DNA from: Argentina anserina
Taxonomy: Eukaryota; Streptophyta; Magnoliopsida; Rosales; Rosaceae
Length of the DNA stretch: 64,000 bases
Direction of reading: 5' to 3'
Assembly: GCF_933775445.1 (NCBI RefSeq)
Contig: NC_065872.1
Span: 19,158,001-19,222,000, forward strand
A program made the translations under genes and the position numbers. The notes under the pieces were generated by a model. The model did no database searches and was not told the DNA's origin. It worked only from the letters and a program-made list of their open reading frames with translations. Positions 48,650 through 59,607 of the stretch are shown here, one piece after another (the first letter of the stretch is position 1; each line of letters begins with the position of its first letter).

Positions 48650-48910
48650 GTGCTGCGAGAGCTCTTTCATGGAGGGCACATAACCTTGTGGAAGTCCAAC
48701 GGCGGCGACAAACACCAGGAGCTCACTGCAAAGCTCCTCATTTCTCTTCGTCTTCCTCCTACGAATTCTCCTGAGCAAACCATAACTTAATGTCAGAGCG
48801 GAGAAGAAACCAGAAAACCAAATCGGAACCGGAAATAAGCGAGATTGTGAACCTGCATATACAGAACTACAGGAGTCTAACTTCAAACAGTAACAACAGT
48901 GTAAGATCAA
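48650..48910 (-). pseudogene. Captured exon resembling PTST2/FLO6-type CBM48 protein
   Basis: The minus strand reads [20 protein letters not shown] then PSMKELSQH followed by a stop. PTST2/PTST3 (FLO6) proteins of starch granule initiation have an 'AVGLP.G.VPSMKEL..HGR.DLAN' segment. The TGA could be a mutated GGA of the H-G-R stretch just before a donor-like ag|gtattc. The match is from memory and short. Upstream frames ([20 protein letters not shown]) are not recognised. Confidence 0.4.
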
Positions 48911-49752
48911 AGAGGATCATATTGAGATGCCTCACCTGATATCTTTAAGATTTCTTCTCTGCTCACTTCCTATGACAGGTTCCTTTGCTGTTACTTCTTA
49001 GTTACACAGCTATGGAGGAGAATGTCAAGCAGCGAGCGGCCGCAAAATCAGCACCGCCGGACGACTCGCTCAGAATGGTGGTGACGATCTCACTTCTCCG
49101 ATGAAAGCGTCTTCAAAGATCTCCTTCTCAGAATTCCGACGCTATCCGCTGGAAGCGAAAGGTCATTTTTCTCACTCAAACCGGCTAATTTTGACCAAAA
49201 ATTGTGCCCTAATTGACTCCAATGTCCTGATGGAGCATCAGGCCAAGGAGCAAAAGCTCTCTTGAGACTCCATCAAGATCTGAAAGAAGACGAAGGTATC
49301 CTAATCTCTCTGTCTCTTCCCTCTTCATTTTTTGATTTCAGTGATTTCAAATCTGATGGATGTTGCTGATTCGGTTCCAGATTCTAATCCATCTCAGAGA
49401 GAGAGGAAGAGGATAAGGTTGGGGACAATTTTTTTTGTAATAACCCTAAATTTTCAAACGATATTAGTTTGATTTGAATTCTTTAAAATTTTGAAATTTA
49501 ATTAGAATGAGTGTGAGTGGTTGCGACGTTATGAAACAAGAAACGGGAACGTTCTCAGAACGTTTAATTCGAAAAACGTTATGTTTCCGAACGAATATGT
49601 CGATTTTTATTCCGTCGCTCGTTTGTAAAAACTTCCTTCACGAATGTTGTAGAGCTCGTCAATACGAGTTCGTGGGTATGTGACGCTTTCTAATCGGATG
49701 ATTTATGTAAAAGTTATTAACGTCGAAAGTTAGTTTCCGATTTGAAAACTAG

Positions 49753-49760
49753 TATAAATA
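49753..49760 (+). promoter_or_regulatory. Candidate TATA box of the gypsy LTR
   Basis: tataaata lies 318 bp into the LTR, followed by attagggtttctataattg and a CT run, a layout typical of a plant core promoter and 5' leader. Confidence 0.5.
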
Positions 49761-49793
49761 GAGTATTTATGAGATTAGGGTTTCTATAATTGG

Positions 49794-49798
<5 letters not shown>

Positions 49799-49850
<52 letters not shown>
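49799..49850. repeat. (CT)n microsatellite, 26 units
   Basis: An uninterrupted CT run of about 52 bp just downstream of the LTR TATA box, followed by a second short CT run near 49854-49864. Confidence 0.95.
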
Positions 49851-49853
<3 letters not shown>

Positions 49854-50544
49854 TCTCTCTCTCTCCCCGACCCTTTCCTTCCACGCCGGCGATCTCGCCG
49901 ATCCGTGGTCCGTGTCACACACCGCCCCTCGCAAAAGCTCCGCACGGTTCTCCTTGCTAAACCCCGAGAAGATCACGTCCTCTCTCGTCGTCGTTCGCCA
50001 CACCGACGCTCCGCAGCCCACCTGCAACTCGACGCCACCAGTTCCACCCCCGACGATGCATGTCCTCGGAGGATAGCTTGCCCTCGCCTCACCTTGCCTC
50101 CGAAGCCATCAACGACAGAAGGGAGCTCGACTCGCCGATCCTCCACGCATTTCGACGTCAGCCATACTCGCAGGTCCTCACGACGGTCCTGCATCCTTTT
50201 GAGGTAAGAGATGATAGATTAGAATGGATGTGATGTTGTTTGTTGGTTTCTGGATTGATTGTGGAGAAACCGGAAGAGAATGGAGGAGAGGGTTACCGCC
50301 GCCTAGAGGCGGCGCGTGGGGGAGCGTGAGAGGTGTAGGAGATGGTCTGCGACCGTAGGAAGGAAGAGGAGGAGATGAGGGAGAGTTTTGGGGCGGCGGT
50401 GGCGTGACACGCGCTGTGTTTGGCATCGGCGCGTGTGCCCCACGCGCGGCCTGCCGGAGGTGGCGCGTGCACCCCACGCGCCGCCACGTGCGGCGGCGTG
50501 AACAGTGATTCCAAGAAGGGTAATTTTGTAATTTATTTTTACGT

Positions 50545-50695
50545 ACGGTAAATGTAAAAAGGTGAATTACATTCGGTAAATGTAAATTTTATTTACATTA
50601 GGTAAATGTAAATTTTATTTACATTCGGTAAATATAAATTTTATTTACATTCGGTAAATGTAAATTTAAATTACTTTCAGTAAAGATAAAAAGTA
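50545..50695. repeat. Minisatellite, unit ~27 bp, about 5 copies
   Basis: Copies of the type acattcggtaaatgtaaatt + ttattt repeat head to tail within the gypsy LTR, with small substitutions. It is followed (50835-50950) by irregular repeats of gtgaatagta/gtgaacagta. Confidence 0.85.
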
Positions 50696-52605
50696 ATTTT
50701 GGAAGGGTAATACGGTAATTATTATTTACTAAAACAGTACGTACATTTGAATAGTAGTTATACGTACAGAAATACGTAAACAGTATGTACTCGTACAACG
50801 ATACGTATTGGTTATGTATTTGTACATTAATACGTGATTAGTACTGTGAATAGTAATCGTGAATAGTACTGTGAATAGTGATCGTGAATAGTAATAGTAA
50901 CGTGAATACTAACAGTTAACAGTAACACTGAATGGTGACGGTGAACAGTAAATTCTTTTTTTATATTTTCAAGGTGATCGATAAATCGAGGAAATGAATT
51001 ATCTTCGAAAATTGTGGAATTACGCTCGAGTCGATAAGGTGAGTAAAATCTCACATATTTACGAATCTACCCTTGCGGTGATTCTAAGATATTTGCAAGA
51101 GTTTTTAATATTGAAATACGACATGTATACAATATAATGGATTCTATATATATTGTATAAATGGTAATAAGTACATATATATATAATTTGCTATATTATA
51201 TATTGTTATGAATTCATCTGGATTAGGTTAATTCGATGACAAGCATGTTAGTTTAATATAGAGATTGTTAAACGTTTTGTCTTCGGACGTGTTTATAAAT
51301 TATGACATGTATAAGATATAATGGATTATATATATATCGTATAAATGGTAAATAAATACATATATATAGTTTGCTATATAATATACTGTTATGATTTTAT
51401 TGTGATGATGTCATTTTGATGACAAGATATATCGAGCATGTGATTTTGATTTGTACAATATGATGTGAGATTATTGTACGTGATTTTTAACATTGAGATT
51501 GTTAAAATGTGATTTGTCTTCGGACCTGATGTTTGATACAATATGATGTGAGATTATTGTACGTGTTTGGCAAGTCGAAACCTAGCCTTTGGCCGGGTGA
51601 AAGTTACGATACAGTTAGAGCTATAGTCTGTCTGCCTTAGTACTGCATGTGAGGTAACGGGTGGTTATGTGCTCATGGGTACTCAGATTGTTTTGGATGT
51701 TGGGTAGCGGGTGGCTATCCAATATCGGCGGTGTATTACGAGAGGGGTAACAGATGTGTACCAGCGTTCTTGGTACCCGTAATATAAATGCATTTGGGTA
51801 ACCAGAAGGGTTACTTAATTTCTCATGAGCGTTTTACTTCATATTTCTTTGGGACGACCAGATGGGCCGTCCATTGACTCATGAGTGCATTTATATTTGA
51901 TGATTTGTGATTTTTCGTATATATTGATATGCGATTATATTTTCATTTTACTCATACGAGCTATAAACTTACCGGGTTTGTGTTTACAATCCCGGTGCAC
52001 CAATCCGATGGTGTAGGGGATAATTCCGCAGGTGTTGATTAGTGGAGATTGAGTGGTGACTCCGGAGGCTCGAAGTCGTTCGTATCCTACTTGTGGTGAG
52101 GTTTTTAGCGTGGATTTGTGTGTGAGAATTGGTGTGGTTTTATTTGTGAGATTTGTGAGTGATTGTGAGGATTATTACATTTCCATTTTATGTATGGATT
52201 ATAAATTTGGTTTGTAATAATTGGTTTGTCCGAGTTGTATTGAGAACTCAGAATTGATCCGCTGTGACATTTTAAATGATTTCGATTTCATTGAGATTAT
52301 TTTGTATTTAACGACTTTCAAAATTTTGAGTTTTTAAGCTCAAAATTTTGGGGTCGTTACATTTTTCAAGTGTGATAAGCGAGAGGATAAGGCCCCGCTA
52401 ATATTTTTAACACCAATAACAGTAACATACGGATTAAACAAGTATTTTTTTATTATCAATTGTATCTATTCCACACTGATGATCAGTGCGAGGGAAGAAA
52501 AACCCACTGATAGGTTTATCAGTGTGATACACTAGCCAGATCGTTGAGTTTCACACTGATGTACTGTTCAAAGTGGTTCTATTGGGGAACTTTGTAGTAG
52601 TGCAA

Positions 52606-52868
52606 TTCATAGCAAATGTATCAGTTCAGAACTAGCTAATCCATTCGTAAATGATAGATGGCATTAACAAACCTGGTAAAAACTTCATTAAATACGTACG
52701 ACTACTACATAATCTTCATCAAATCAAATAAGTTTACAACAATTTATGTCAACAGTAAATATACTTAAATATCAAGAAGTATTAAGACAACTTTAAGTTA
52801 GGGTTAGGCTGAATTATCCCCCCTCCCAAACCAAACAACTATTGTTAGAACCAAATAAAAGAAGTATT
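52606..52868. other. 3' flank of the NAC gene
   Basis: Non-coding. The first ~105 bp match 29057-29175. The rest is AT-rich and presumably includes the NAC gene 3' UTR (minus strand). Confidence 0.5.
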
Positions 52869-55800
52869 TCAAGATGTAATGATATTGTGGTTTGCCCACA
52901 TGGTACAAAGAGCCAAAGAAATTGTGAGGAAAATCCCTATTTTCTTCAGAAACAAGCTACAAGTACTCCCACCTCTTATATTCACCAAGCAAACCTTTTT
53001 TTTCTTCTTGCTGCTGATGTTAGAAGCATCTTGTCCTTCCATCACAATAGCAGTGGTTGCGGTAGTGGTAGTGAAGGCATCCATGAATTTTTCATCGTCC
53101 ATATGTTCCCCAATAGAAATGGTGTGCATCAACAGAAGTGTAACAGCACAAACCATGGCACTTGCCATTTTCCTCCATGGATTATTCCAATTCGTGGATG
53201 ATCTTATAACTCCTACAAATTTCTCCATCACAAATTCCTTGAACATTTCGAAGAAAGAACGACCTCTAATGTTCTTAGATTTTTCTTGCGCATCATCAAC
53301 TTTCTCTACCAAGAACGAGTGGACCAACACTGGGTTTAAATGGATCTGAACTGTTTCTGAAGGCATTATCTGGTGGAAAAATGTTTCTGCCACCTGACGG
53401 GTTGAGACAAACATTCCATGATTAACTTGGATTTCCTCAATGACTTCAAAGCTCGGGGAAGACGAATAATCTGTCTCTATGTTTCCATCATGGAGGAAGT
53501 TCTCATCTGGGTCATCATTGATGAACCCAAGTGAGTAATCATTTGTCTCAGCATCATTGAATTCCTTGATGATGCCACTATGGTTCTCCGTTTGAACACC
53601 TGAAAATATTATGGATTCTTAATTAGTGAAACAATTATCGGAAATAAAATGAGTTTTCTGAATCCACAAAACCACATTATTATGTAAACAATTATTTGGT
53701 GTGATAACTGGGACGAACTTTCCAACAAAAGTACGTAACTCAGGATGTTTGTCGTTACCTTGAACCTCATGCCCTTGCTCTTCCCTTCTAAAGCTTGCAA
53801 TGTTTTCTATCGGAACTATCTTGTGTTCTTCTGTAAAACTCTATCAATATTCAAATAGAAGTATTTAGTATTCCTTCTAGCTAATAAAGTAGGTAGTATA
53901 AATACATGCACGCAGTCACATAAGATAGTAATTGGTTTATCATGCATGCAAATTAACTACAAATTGTTATTGAGCTGGCTTTATCATGCATGCATGCAAA
54001 TGAACTACAAATGCATGCTCGCTTACCTTCTCCAAATCTTTGTCTGACATTCCTATCCACCTCAGATTTTCGGTTGTATTATCTGTCTTGAAAGCATCAT
54101 CCCCAAAATCTCCGATATCAATCGATCTCATATATGAATTATCCCATGGCTTATCCACATATCTCATAGGATTCATGTCATGATGAGTTGTGATCTGATT
54201 ATAGTCATGAGCATCTCTGTCAACCATAAAGCAGAAATCATTGGCTCCTGGAGCATAGTTTGCAGTAGCCCATGTTTGATCCGCGAAACTATTAGACTGG
54301 TTTATCATTTCTTGAGAAACATGCGCAACCGAGAGAATTTCTTGCAGCGCATCAGTTTCGGCACCTGTGCCCTCAACTCCAGGACCTGAATATTGCAGGT
54401 TTTTGTAGTCGGTAAACCCAACGTGAGGGAAATCCTCTACCTCTAATGGAGGAAGTGTGAGCCGATGCTGCAGCCTTGCATACTCCAATGCTATATCAAC
54501 CTGCCATGACCAACAATAAAGCATTGAGTTTCTCCCGGCCATATGCAAATTATTTTGACTAGTATGTCACCGTGTTACCAGACAAGTTTCATTTACAAGT
54601 GTTTAGAGAATATCGCAAAGATAAACGGTAACAGAAGACTGAGGGTGACTAATACCTTAGATGGAGGGTAAGAAATGGCTCCCTGATTGGGAAATGAGGA
54701 ATAGCTATTAAATGCATCCTTTGACAAGAACTGGCTCCATTTTCCATCTCTCCTTCTACCCATATGATCAAGAGAAGATGATGAGGATGTATGAACCATG
54801 TTTGACGAGCATGGAGTATTCATTGCCATCTGATTATTGTAACCGGAGCTCTCAAAATCTTGATCACATCTTGAATCTGAGTACAGCTCAACGCTAGACG
54901 AGTGATGGTCACTAGTAAGTTGATAATTAGTAGTACTACTTGTGCTACCATAATGCTCTCCTATCTTTGGCCCAACCGCAGTCTTCTTAAAAATACGGCA
55001 AAGCGCATATGCATCCTGCAGATATATATATATGTATATATACGTAAGGGATTCAGGAACGTTACCTAATTTTCAACCAATTTTTAACATTTGAGAATTG
55101 ATCTATATATGAACTTTGAAAGGAGAACAAATTTAGAAGAAAAACCTGAACCTGCAAGCCTTGTGCAGTTTCACACTCCCTCTCATCGAGACGGTATTCA
55201 TGCATAACCCAATCAGTTCGTATGCCATGGGGTGCTCTTCCTCGGTAATAAACTAGGGTTTTCTTCATGCCAACAGGCCTTGTCTGTGAGTTTACTTTGC
55301 GGTCTTTTCCGGTTGCCTTCCAATATCCAGCCTTAGTCGCTCGATTGGTTCTCGATCCATTGGGATACTTTCGATCTCGAGGACTGAAGAAATACCACTC
55401 CAGATCTTTGCTAGGTAGTAGTGACTTCCCTATGTAAACATTTTATTTCGGTTAAACTATGGAAAACAATAGCGCGCATGCTTGCAACAGCTGAATCATC
55501 AGTAATTGAATTCAAATATAACAACAGAAGTTATCAATAATTAATTAACTTAAGTTAAGGACGATCATTCGAGAAATCCCATACCCGATAAGAAATATGA
55601 AAACATCTACGTGAAGATATGAAACTCATATATATTTACACAGAAAATCTGATTACTTTTCTTCAAGTCTCCCTATAAAAGAATCTTTTTCAGGAGCTTG
55701 TTATGTATGTTATATATAATTATAATGTGTTATAGTAATATAATCAAAAGGGTATGGACGAAGTGAAGTGCATGCAAAGCATTTCTAGCTTGGAACTCAT

Positions 55801-56344
55801 ACCTCCCGCACACACAAAGCAATCCTTTAATTTCTTTTTGGATGCTAGCTACTATAGCTTTTTGACCTGGGTCTTCCATTTCGTTACACGTTCTCTCACT
55901 ACATATAAGACTTGTTGTTCACAACAAAAACCCTAAAAGAGGAAGGGTCCATCTGTCGGCGTTTCTCAATTACTCTTCTTATTTGTTCTATCATATATAA
56001 ACTATGAATAATATATGAAATTAACAATTAAAAGCTGAAAGGTATGCAAAATCATACACTTGGAAAGCTTAGAGCAAATGACTACCTAATTAACGTACAA
56101 TTAAGTAAACGAAGTTAATGAAATATGAATAAGGGAGCACCCGAGAGCGAGCTGAGGATATTAAGAAAAGGTAATGCATAATTGTACCTGGTAAGTCCCA
56201 AGGCTCACACTTATAGAGATCAACTTCAGGGATGACCTCCAATTCGATCTTTCTGCCGTTGATCTTTCTCTTGAGGTAATAAGCAACAAGTTCTTCGTCT
56301 GTGGGGTGGAACCGAAAACCAGGAGGCAATGAAACCGGAGCCAT
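52869..56344 (-). CDS. NAC transcription factor, NAC028/045/086 type, with hydrophobic C-terminus
   Basis: Six exons on the minus strand: 56188-56344, 55152-55429, 54656-55015, 54027-54500, 53759-53840, 52869-53599. They join in frame (2082 nt, 693 aa) with GT...AG ends. The NAC domain fills residues 1-156: [18 protein letters not shown] (subdomain A), [16 protein letters not shown] (B), [20 protein letters not shown] (C), [10 protein letters not shown] (D, DNA contact), [11 protein letters not shown] and [11 protein letters not shown] (E). The sequence belongs to the NAC045/NAC086/NAC028 clade as I recall it; Arabidopsis NAC045/086 drive sieve-element enucleation. The long C-terminus is Ser/Asn/Asp-rich. 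The last exon adds two hydrophobic stretches, [18 protein letters not shown] (~596-613) and [16 protein letters not shown] (~671-686), suggesting membrane tethering. Exon 5 must use the acceptor giving [14 protein letters not shown]; the acceptor 10 nt downstream would hit a stop. The start is the family [10 protein letters not shown]. Confidence 0.94.
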
Positions 56345-56859
56345 TTTGTGTGTATCTAGTTGATCGATCGATCAACCTCGTCAAAAGAACCACCTCCTCT
56401 TCTTCTTATTCGTCCTTGCTAAAATAAAATGGGATCGACAAATAACCTGGCTGGGATGATCAAGTGCACCACAAATCTCATATTTCAGAACAGGGACTTA
56501 ATAAACAAACACCTGCATGCATGCATATACGTACGAGTAATCGATGCACACAAAGGAAACACACCTTAGCTAGGCCAAGAAGAAGTTGATGGAGAAGGAG
56601 AAGGAGAAGAAGAAGAAGAAGAAGACCCACAGCTGGAGAACTGAAGGGGAGAAAGAGAGGGAGCAAAGAGAGGTTTGGAATGTAGGGGTTGCTTTGGGAT
56701 TTGTTAAGAAGAGAACAAAAAGGCGCGCAACAATTAAACAAAAGAAATTAAAAGGCAATAAAGATCACCACCCCCACCACCTGATTTTATTTCTAACTTT
56801 AACTTTACACATTTGTTCTTCTTTCCCTCAACCAATCAACATCTTCATGATTCTTTCCA

Positions 56860-56897
<38 letters not shown>

Positions 56898-57678
56898 ATG
56901 ATCCAATGATCCCATGCTTCATTCTTGTCCTTTCTTGGAACCTCTGCTCAACGTGGTGGTATCTTATCGGAGACATTACCGCATCTTCTGCAAACAAGTA
57001 TCTTTGTTGACGAGAAACTGCGGAAACGAATTTCGGCGGCGTTCTAACTCAAGACTGTCCTTTTCACATGTTTCTCCCGCCCGCCCCACCATTCTTTTCT
57101 TCATCTTCTTACTTTGAAGATCTTTTCTTTCTCTGATCATATCAAATTCTCTTCATGAATAGCATTGTTCTTTTAGCTTTCCTTTTTTATCCGAATTCCA
57201 AACTAAGCTGCCCAATTTCTGAGGATATATGTGCATATGATATACGTCCCCATTATAATTGATCACCCTATCCAACATTTCATATAGTAATTCACATTCC
57301 ATATTTGCTTCATTGCAAAAACTTCTTGGTTTTGTACTTCGGTTGATTTTTTATAGAAATATATAAAAATATATAATCTTTTATGTGACTAATTGATACT
57401 TCATGATTTTTTTCAAGAGAGAAATGAATATTTCATTAAGATCAAACCAAATTACAAATTTATAAACGCGAGATCTAGAAAATAAATAGTACAAAAAACA
57501 TACAGGTTTTCAACTCGATAAAGTTAGAAAAAGTAAAACAAGACCAGCCACTCACTAATTTATGGACTAGAGGCCCTAATATTAGGGTTCAGGAATACCA
57601 GCTAAGATAACACTCACAATCCATAAAGGCTAATAGTGCATTTAGATGTTATTGCCATCAACTACCATGAAAATAGTG
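56345..57678. other. NAC gene leader and upstream region
   Basis: Directly upstream are a gatcgatcgatc run and a GAA/GAG run (56597-56625), which on the sense (minus) strand is a CT-rich leader, then AT-rich DNA. A (CT)n run lies at 56865-56896. No TATA box could be assigned. No other gene is seen. The right end (57671-57678) is the left copy of the hAT TSD. Confidence 0.5.
56865..56896. repeat. (CT)n microsatellite
   Basis: A run of 16 CT units, about 520 bp upstream of the NAC start codon. Confidence 0.95.
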
Positions 57679-58448
57679 CAGGCCTCGTCATGGGTCGGGC
57701 CGGGCCAAGCCCTACTCTAAATTTTAGGGCTTAGGGTGGGGTCGGGCCGAGCTTGGGCTTTGACTAAATCAACAAGTAATAGGACAAGGTCGGGCTAGGG
57801 CTCAGATTTTCAAACTCTTACTTGCCCTAAAAGCTCATTCTTTTAGGGTTAAAAGGGCGGGTTGGGCCAGCCCTCTAAATATGACTAAATAGAATCGAAA
57901 CGGGCTGAATATGGTCTTTTTTTATTTACAAAAATAAAAATATTATGTTTAATTTTTTTTTTCAAATTTTTTTTTTTACAAGTATATGATCATATTATAA
58001 ATACATATATATATATATATGTGCCTTAGATTTAACTTAAAACATCTATAACTTTAAATCTAAGTGATTATATATTAATATCTTATATCAAATTATTCAA
58101 AAACCATTATTATTTTTCACAACAAATACAAATATAACACATAAAGTTTACAAAATCAATTGCAAAAAGGTGATGTGTATTGTATATAAAATATAAAAAA
58201 TATATATTTAAAAATAGAAAAAAAGTAAATTATTATTAGAGCCTAAACGGGCTAAATAGGGCAGGTTTCTAGGGCCTGGCTGGGCCATAGGGCTGGGCCG
58301 GGTTTGATTTGCTCAATCTTTGCCCTACGATATTCAGAAAAGGCTAGGGTTGGCCAGCCCTAATGGAGGGTCGGGCCGGACTTCGGCCCTATCAGGTAGA
58401 GCGGGTTTTCGGGCTGGCTCGGGCTCATGGGCCAAATGATGACCTCTA
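57679..58448. mobile_element. hAT-like non-autonomous element, 770 bp
   Basis: Ends CAGGCCTCGTCAT on the left and, reverse-complemented, TAGAGGTCATCATTTGGCCC on the right. A perfect 8-bp TSD aaatagtg lies at 57671-57678 and 58449-58456. Ends are rich in gggccgggcc/gggctcgg. The AT-rich core (57900-58240) has no ORF. The ends resemble those of the nested hAT at 26308-28160 (TAGGCCTCATCAT), but there is no 505-bp array. Confidence 0.85.
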
Positions 58449-58456
58449 AAATAGTG

Positions 58457-58843
58457 AGGAGTGTCAAATCGGAACAAGCTACCCAACTAACCGAGGTTCA
58501 ACAAATCCTATTACATAAATCATATGAAAACCTGTATCCAGAGGAAACGTTCCCTAAAAAAAACATCATACAATTAACTATCACTGTAATGATGAACACG
58601 TTCGTTGATTTGTGACGGACAAGTGTCATTTGATGTTAGATCTTAATTTGCAAACTCGGATATGTAATTAGTAAGTAAAGAACCGTTGGGCTAGACAAAC
58701 TTACAAGCTAATCACAATTTAATGTCCATGATGCATACCAGAATCCACTAAAGATCATGCCAAAAGGTGAATCGCACCATCCTAGTGGTCTAACTATGAT
58801 CAGTGCATGTGGAAATCATAAGAAACCAATATATATATATATA
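58457..58843. other. Spacer between hAT element and MITE
   Basis: AT-rich non-coding DNA with no feature that I can support. Confidence 0.4.
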
Positions 58844-59216
58844 CGAAGCCGTTCGGAGACGGACGTCCGCAAACTAGAAAAAGTGCGGATGTTTTTCCTC
58901 CCAGTTGCAGCAGGCGCCAATAGCTGCACGTTTCTTATTGGATTGAGGTCATGGGCATCCGAGAAGACATATCGGTAAAGATGAAAGCCAATTCAATCGA
59001 GGTTGAAAGTTTGGTCTGCAAACTTCAAGCAGCATGAAGATCCATTGTAAACTCTTGATTGACGAGTCCACCGGTGATGATGAACCTCAAGATTCTAGTC
59101 GGGTCTCCTTACAGCAACAACAACACCAATATTGGCGCTAAATCGAGGGTAGACGATGGATTTCGGGACGAATCCGCATTTTTCTGGGTTTGCGGACGTC
59201 CTCTTATGAACGGGCC
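58844..59216. mobile_element. MITE with ~50-bp imperfect inverted repeats
   Basis: Left GAAGCCGTTCGGAGACGGAC then gtccgcaaac, and right (reverse complement) GGCCCGTTCATAAGAGGAC then gtccgcaaac; both continue to gaaaaa.tgcgga. Both sides are bordered by TA runs, so a TA target is likely. The interior has no coding capacity. A related right terminus lies at 29498-29554. Confidence 0.7.
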
Positions 59217-59288
59217 TATATATATATATATAGACAGAGGAGCATGCATGCAGCTAACTAAAATATCCATTTGCTGAAGAAATTCAAT

Positions 59289-59540
59289 ATGGAAGTTGTC
59301 TTGAAAGAACTTATGTCTACTTCAAGTAAACGAGACATTATTCATACATACACAGTTCAAGAACAATATCACATTCAATCAAATGACTTACTGAATCTAT
59401 TACTCCAGACTATAAAGAGTATATACAATCCTAAATTCCTGATCAATGAGACTCCACAAGAAATTAAATCCAAAATAATATTAGAGCCAAATACTGAGGA
59501 CAAGAAAGAAATAAAGAATGGACAGAATATCGAAGGGTGA
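59289..59540 (+). pseudogene. Unrecognised ORF remnant, 83 codons
   Basis: Open frame from ATG at 59289 to the stop at 59540: charged, Lys/Glu-rich and Ile/Leu-rich (KELMSTSSKRDIIHTYTVQE, LLQTIKSIYNPKFL). It reads like a fragment of a retroelement or other mobile-element protein, but I cannot name a family. Nothing nearby forms an operon-like or exon continuation. Confidence 0.3.
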
Positions 59541-59607
59541 AGTAGACTTGATTTTGTTAATTATTAGAAGAAGAAGAAAACCATAATATCATGCACCACT
59601 CCATATC

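Larger units (their letters stand above)
49436..52361 (+). mobile_element. Complete ~2.9-kb Ty3/gypsy-type LTR (solo) inside the CACTA element
   Basis: Begins TGTAATAACCCTAAATTTTC and ends AAAATTTTGGGGTCGTTACA, so the LTR itself has imperfect inverted ends with TG...CA. Flanks are ttttt (49431-49435 and 52362-52366), a 5-bp TSD, though low-complexity. The right half matches 1-540/3111-3706 and, reversed, 39595-40527. The left part has a TATA box, a CT run and a GC-rich zone; the middle has minisatellites. No gag-pol and no second LTR were found, hence solo LTR. Confidence 0.72.
45420..52602. mobile_element. CACTA (En/Spm-type) transposon with captured gene fragments
   Basis: The termini CACTACTACAAAtccccca (45420) and ...ggggaacTTTGTAGTAGTG (52602) are inverted repeats, flanked by the 3-bp duplication caa (45417-45419, 52603-52605). 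The paralog at 25421-25440 reads gaacatcaattcatagc without the insert and so gives the empty site. Subterminal zones hold repeated cactgat/atcagtg motifs (45475-45660, 52480-52570), typical of CACTA. No transposase domain is seen. The interior carries minus-strand exon remnants of host genes, and a 2.9-kb gypsy LTR is inserted at 49436. Confidence 0.88.

Noticed and set aside
49905..50514. Overlapping 70-100-codon frames on both strands in the GC-rich part of the LTR
   Set aside because: Open frames on several strands at once follow from high GC; no domain is recognisable.
54001..54026. Read-through of NAC exon 4 into [12 protein letters not shown]...
   Set aside because: A strong donor aag|gtaagc lies at 54026 and the downstream exons restore the conserved C-terminus; the read-through is intron translation.
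59289..59540. Naming the 83-codon frame as a specific viral or retroelement protein
   Set aside because: Only a vague resemblance; no motif allows a family assignment.
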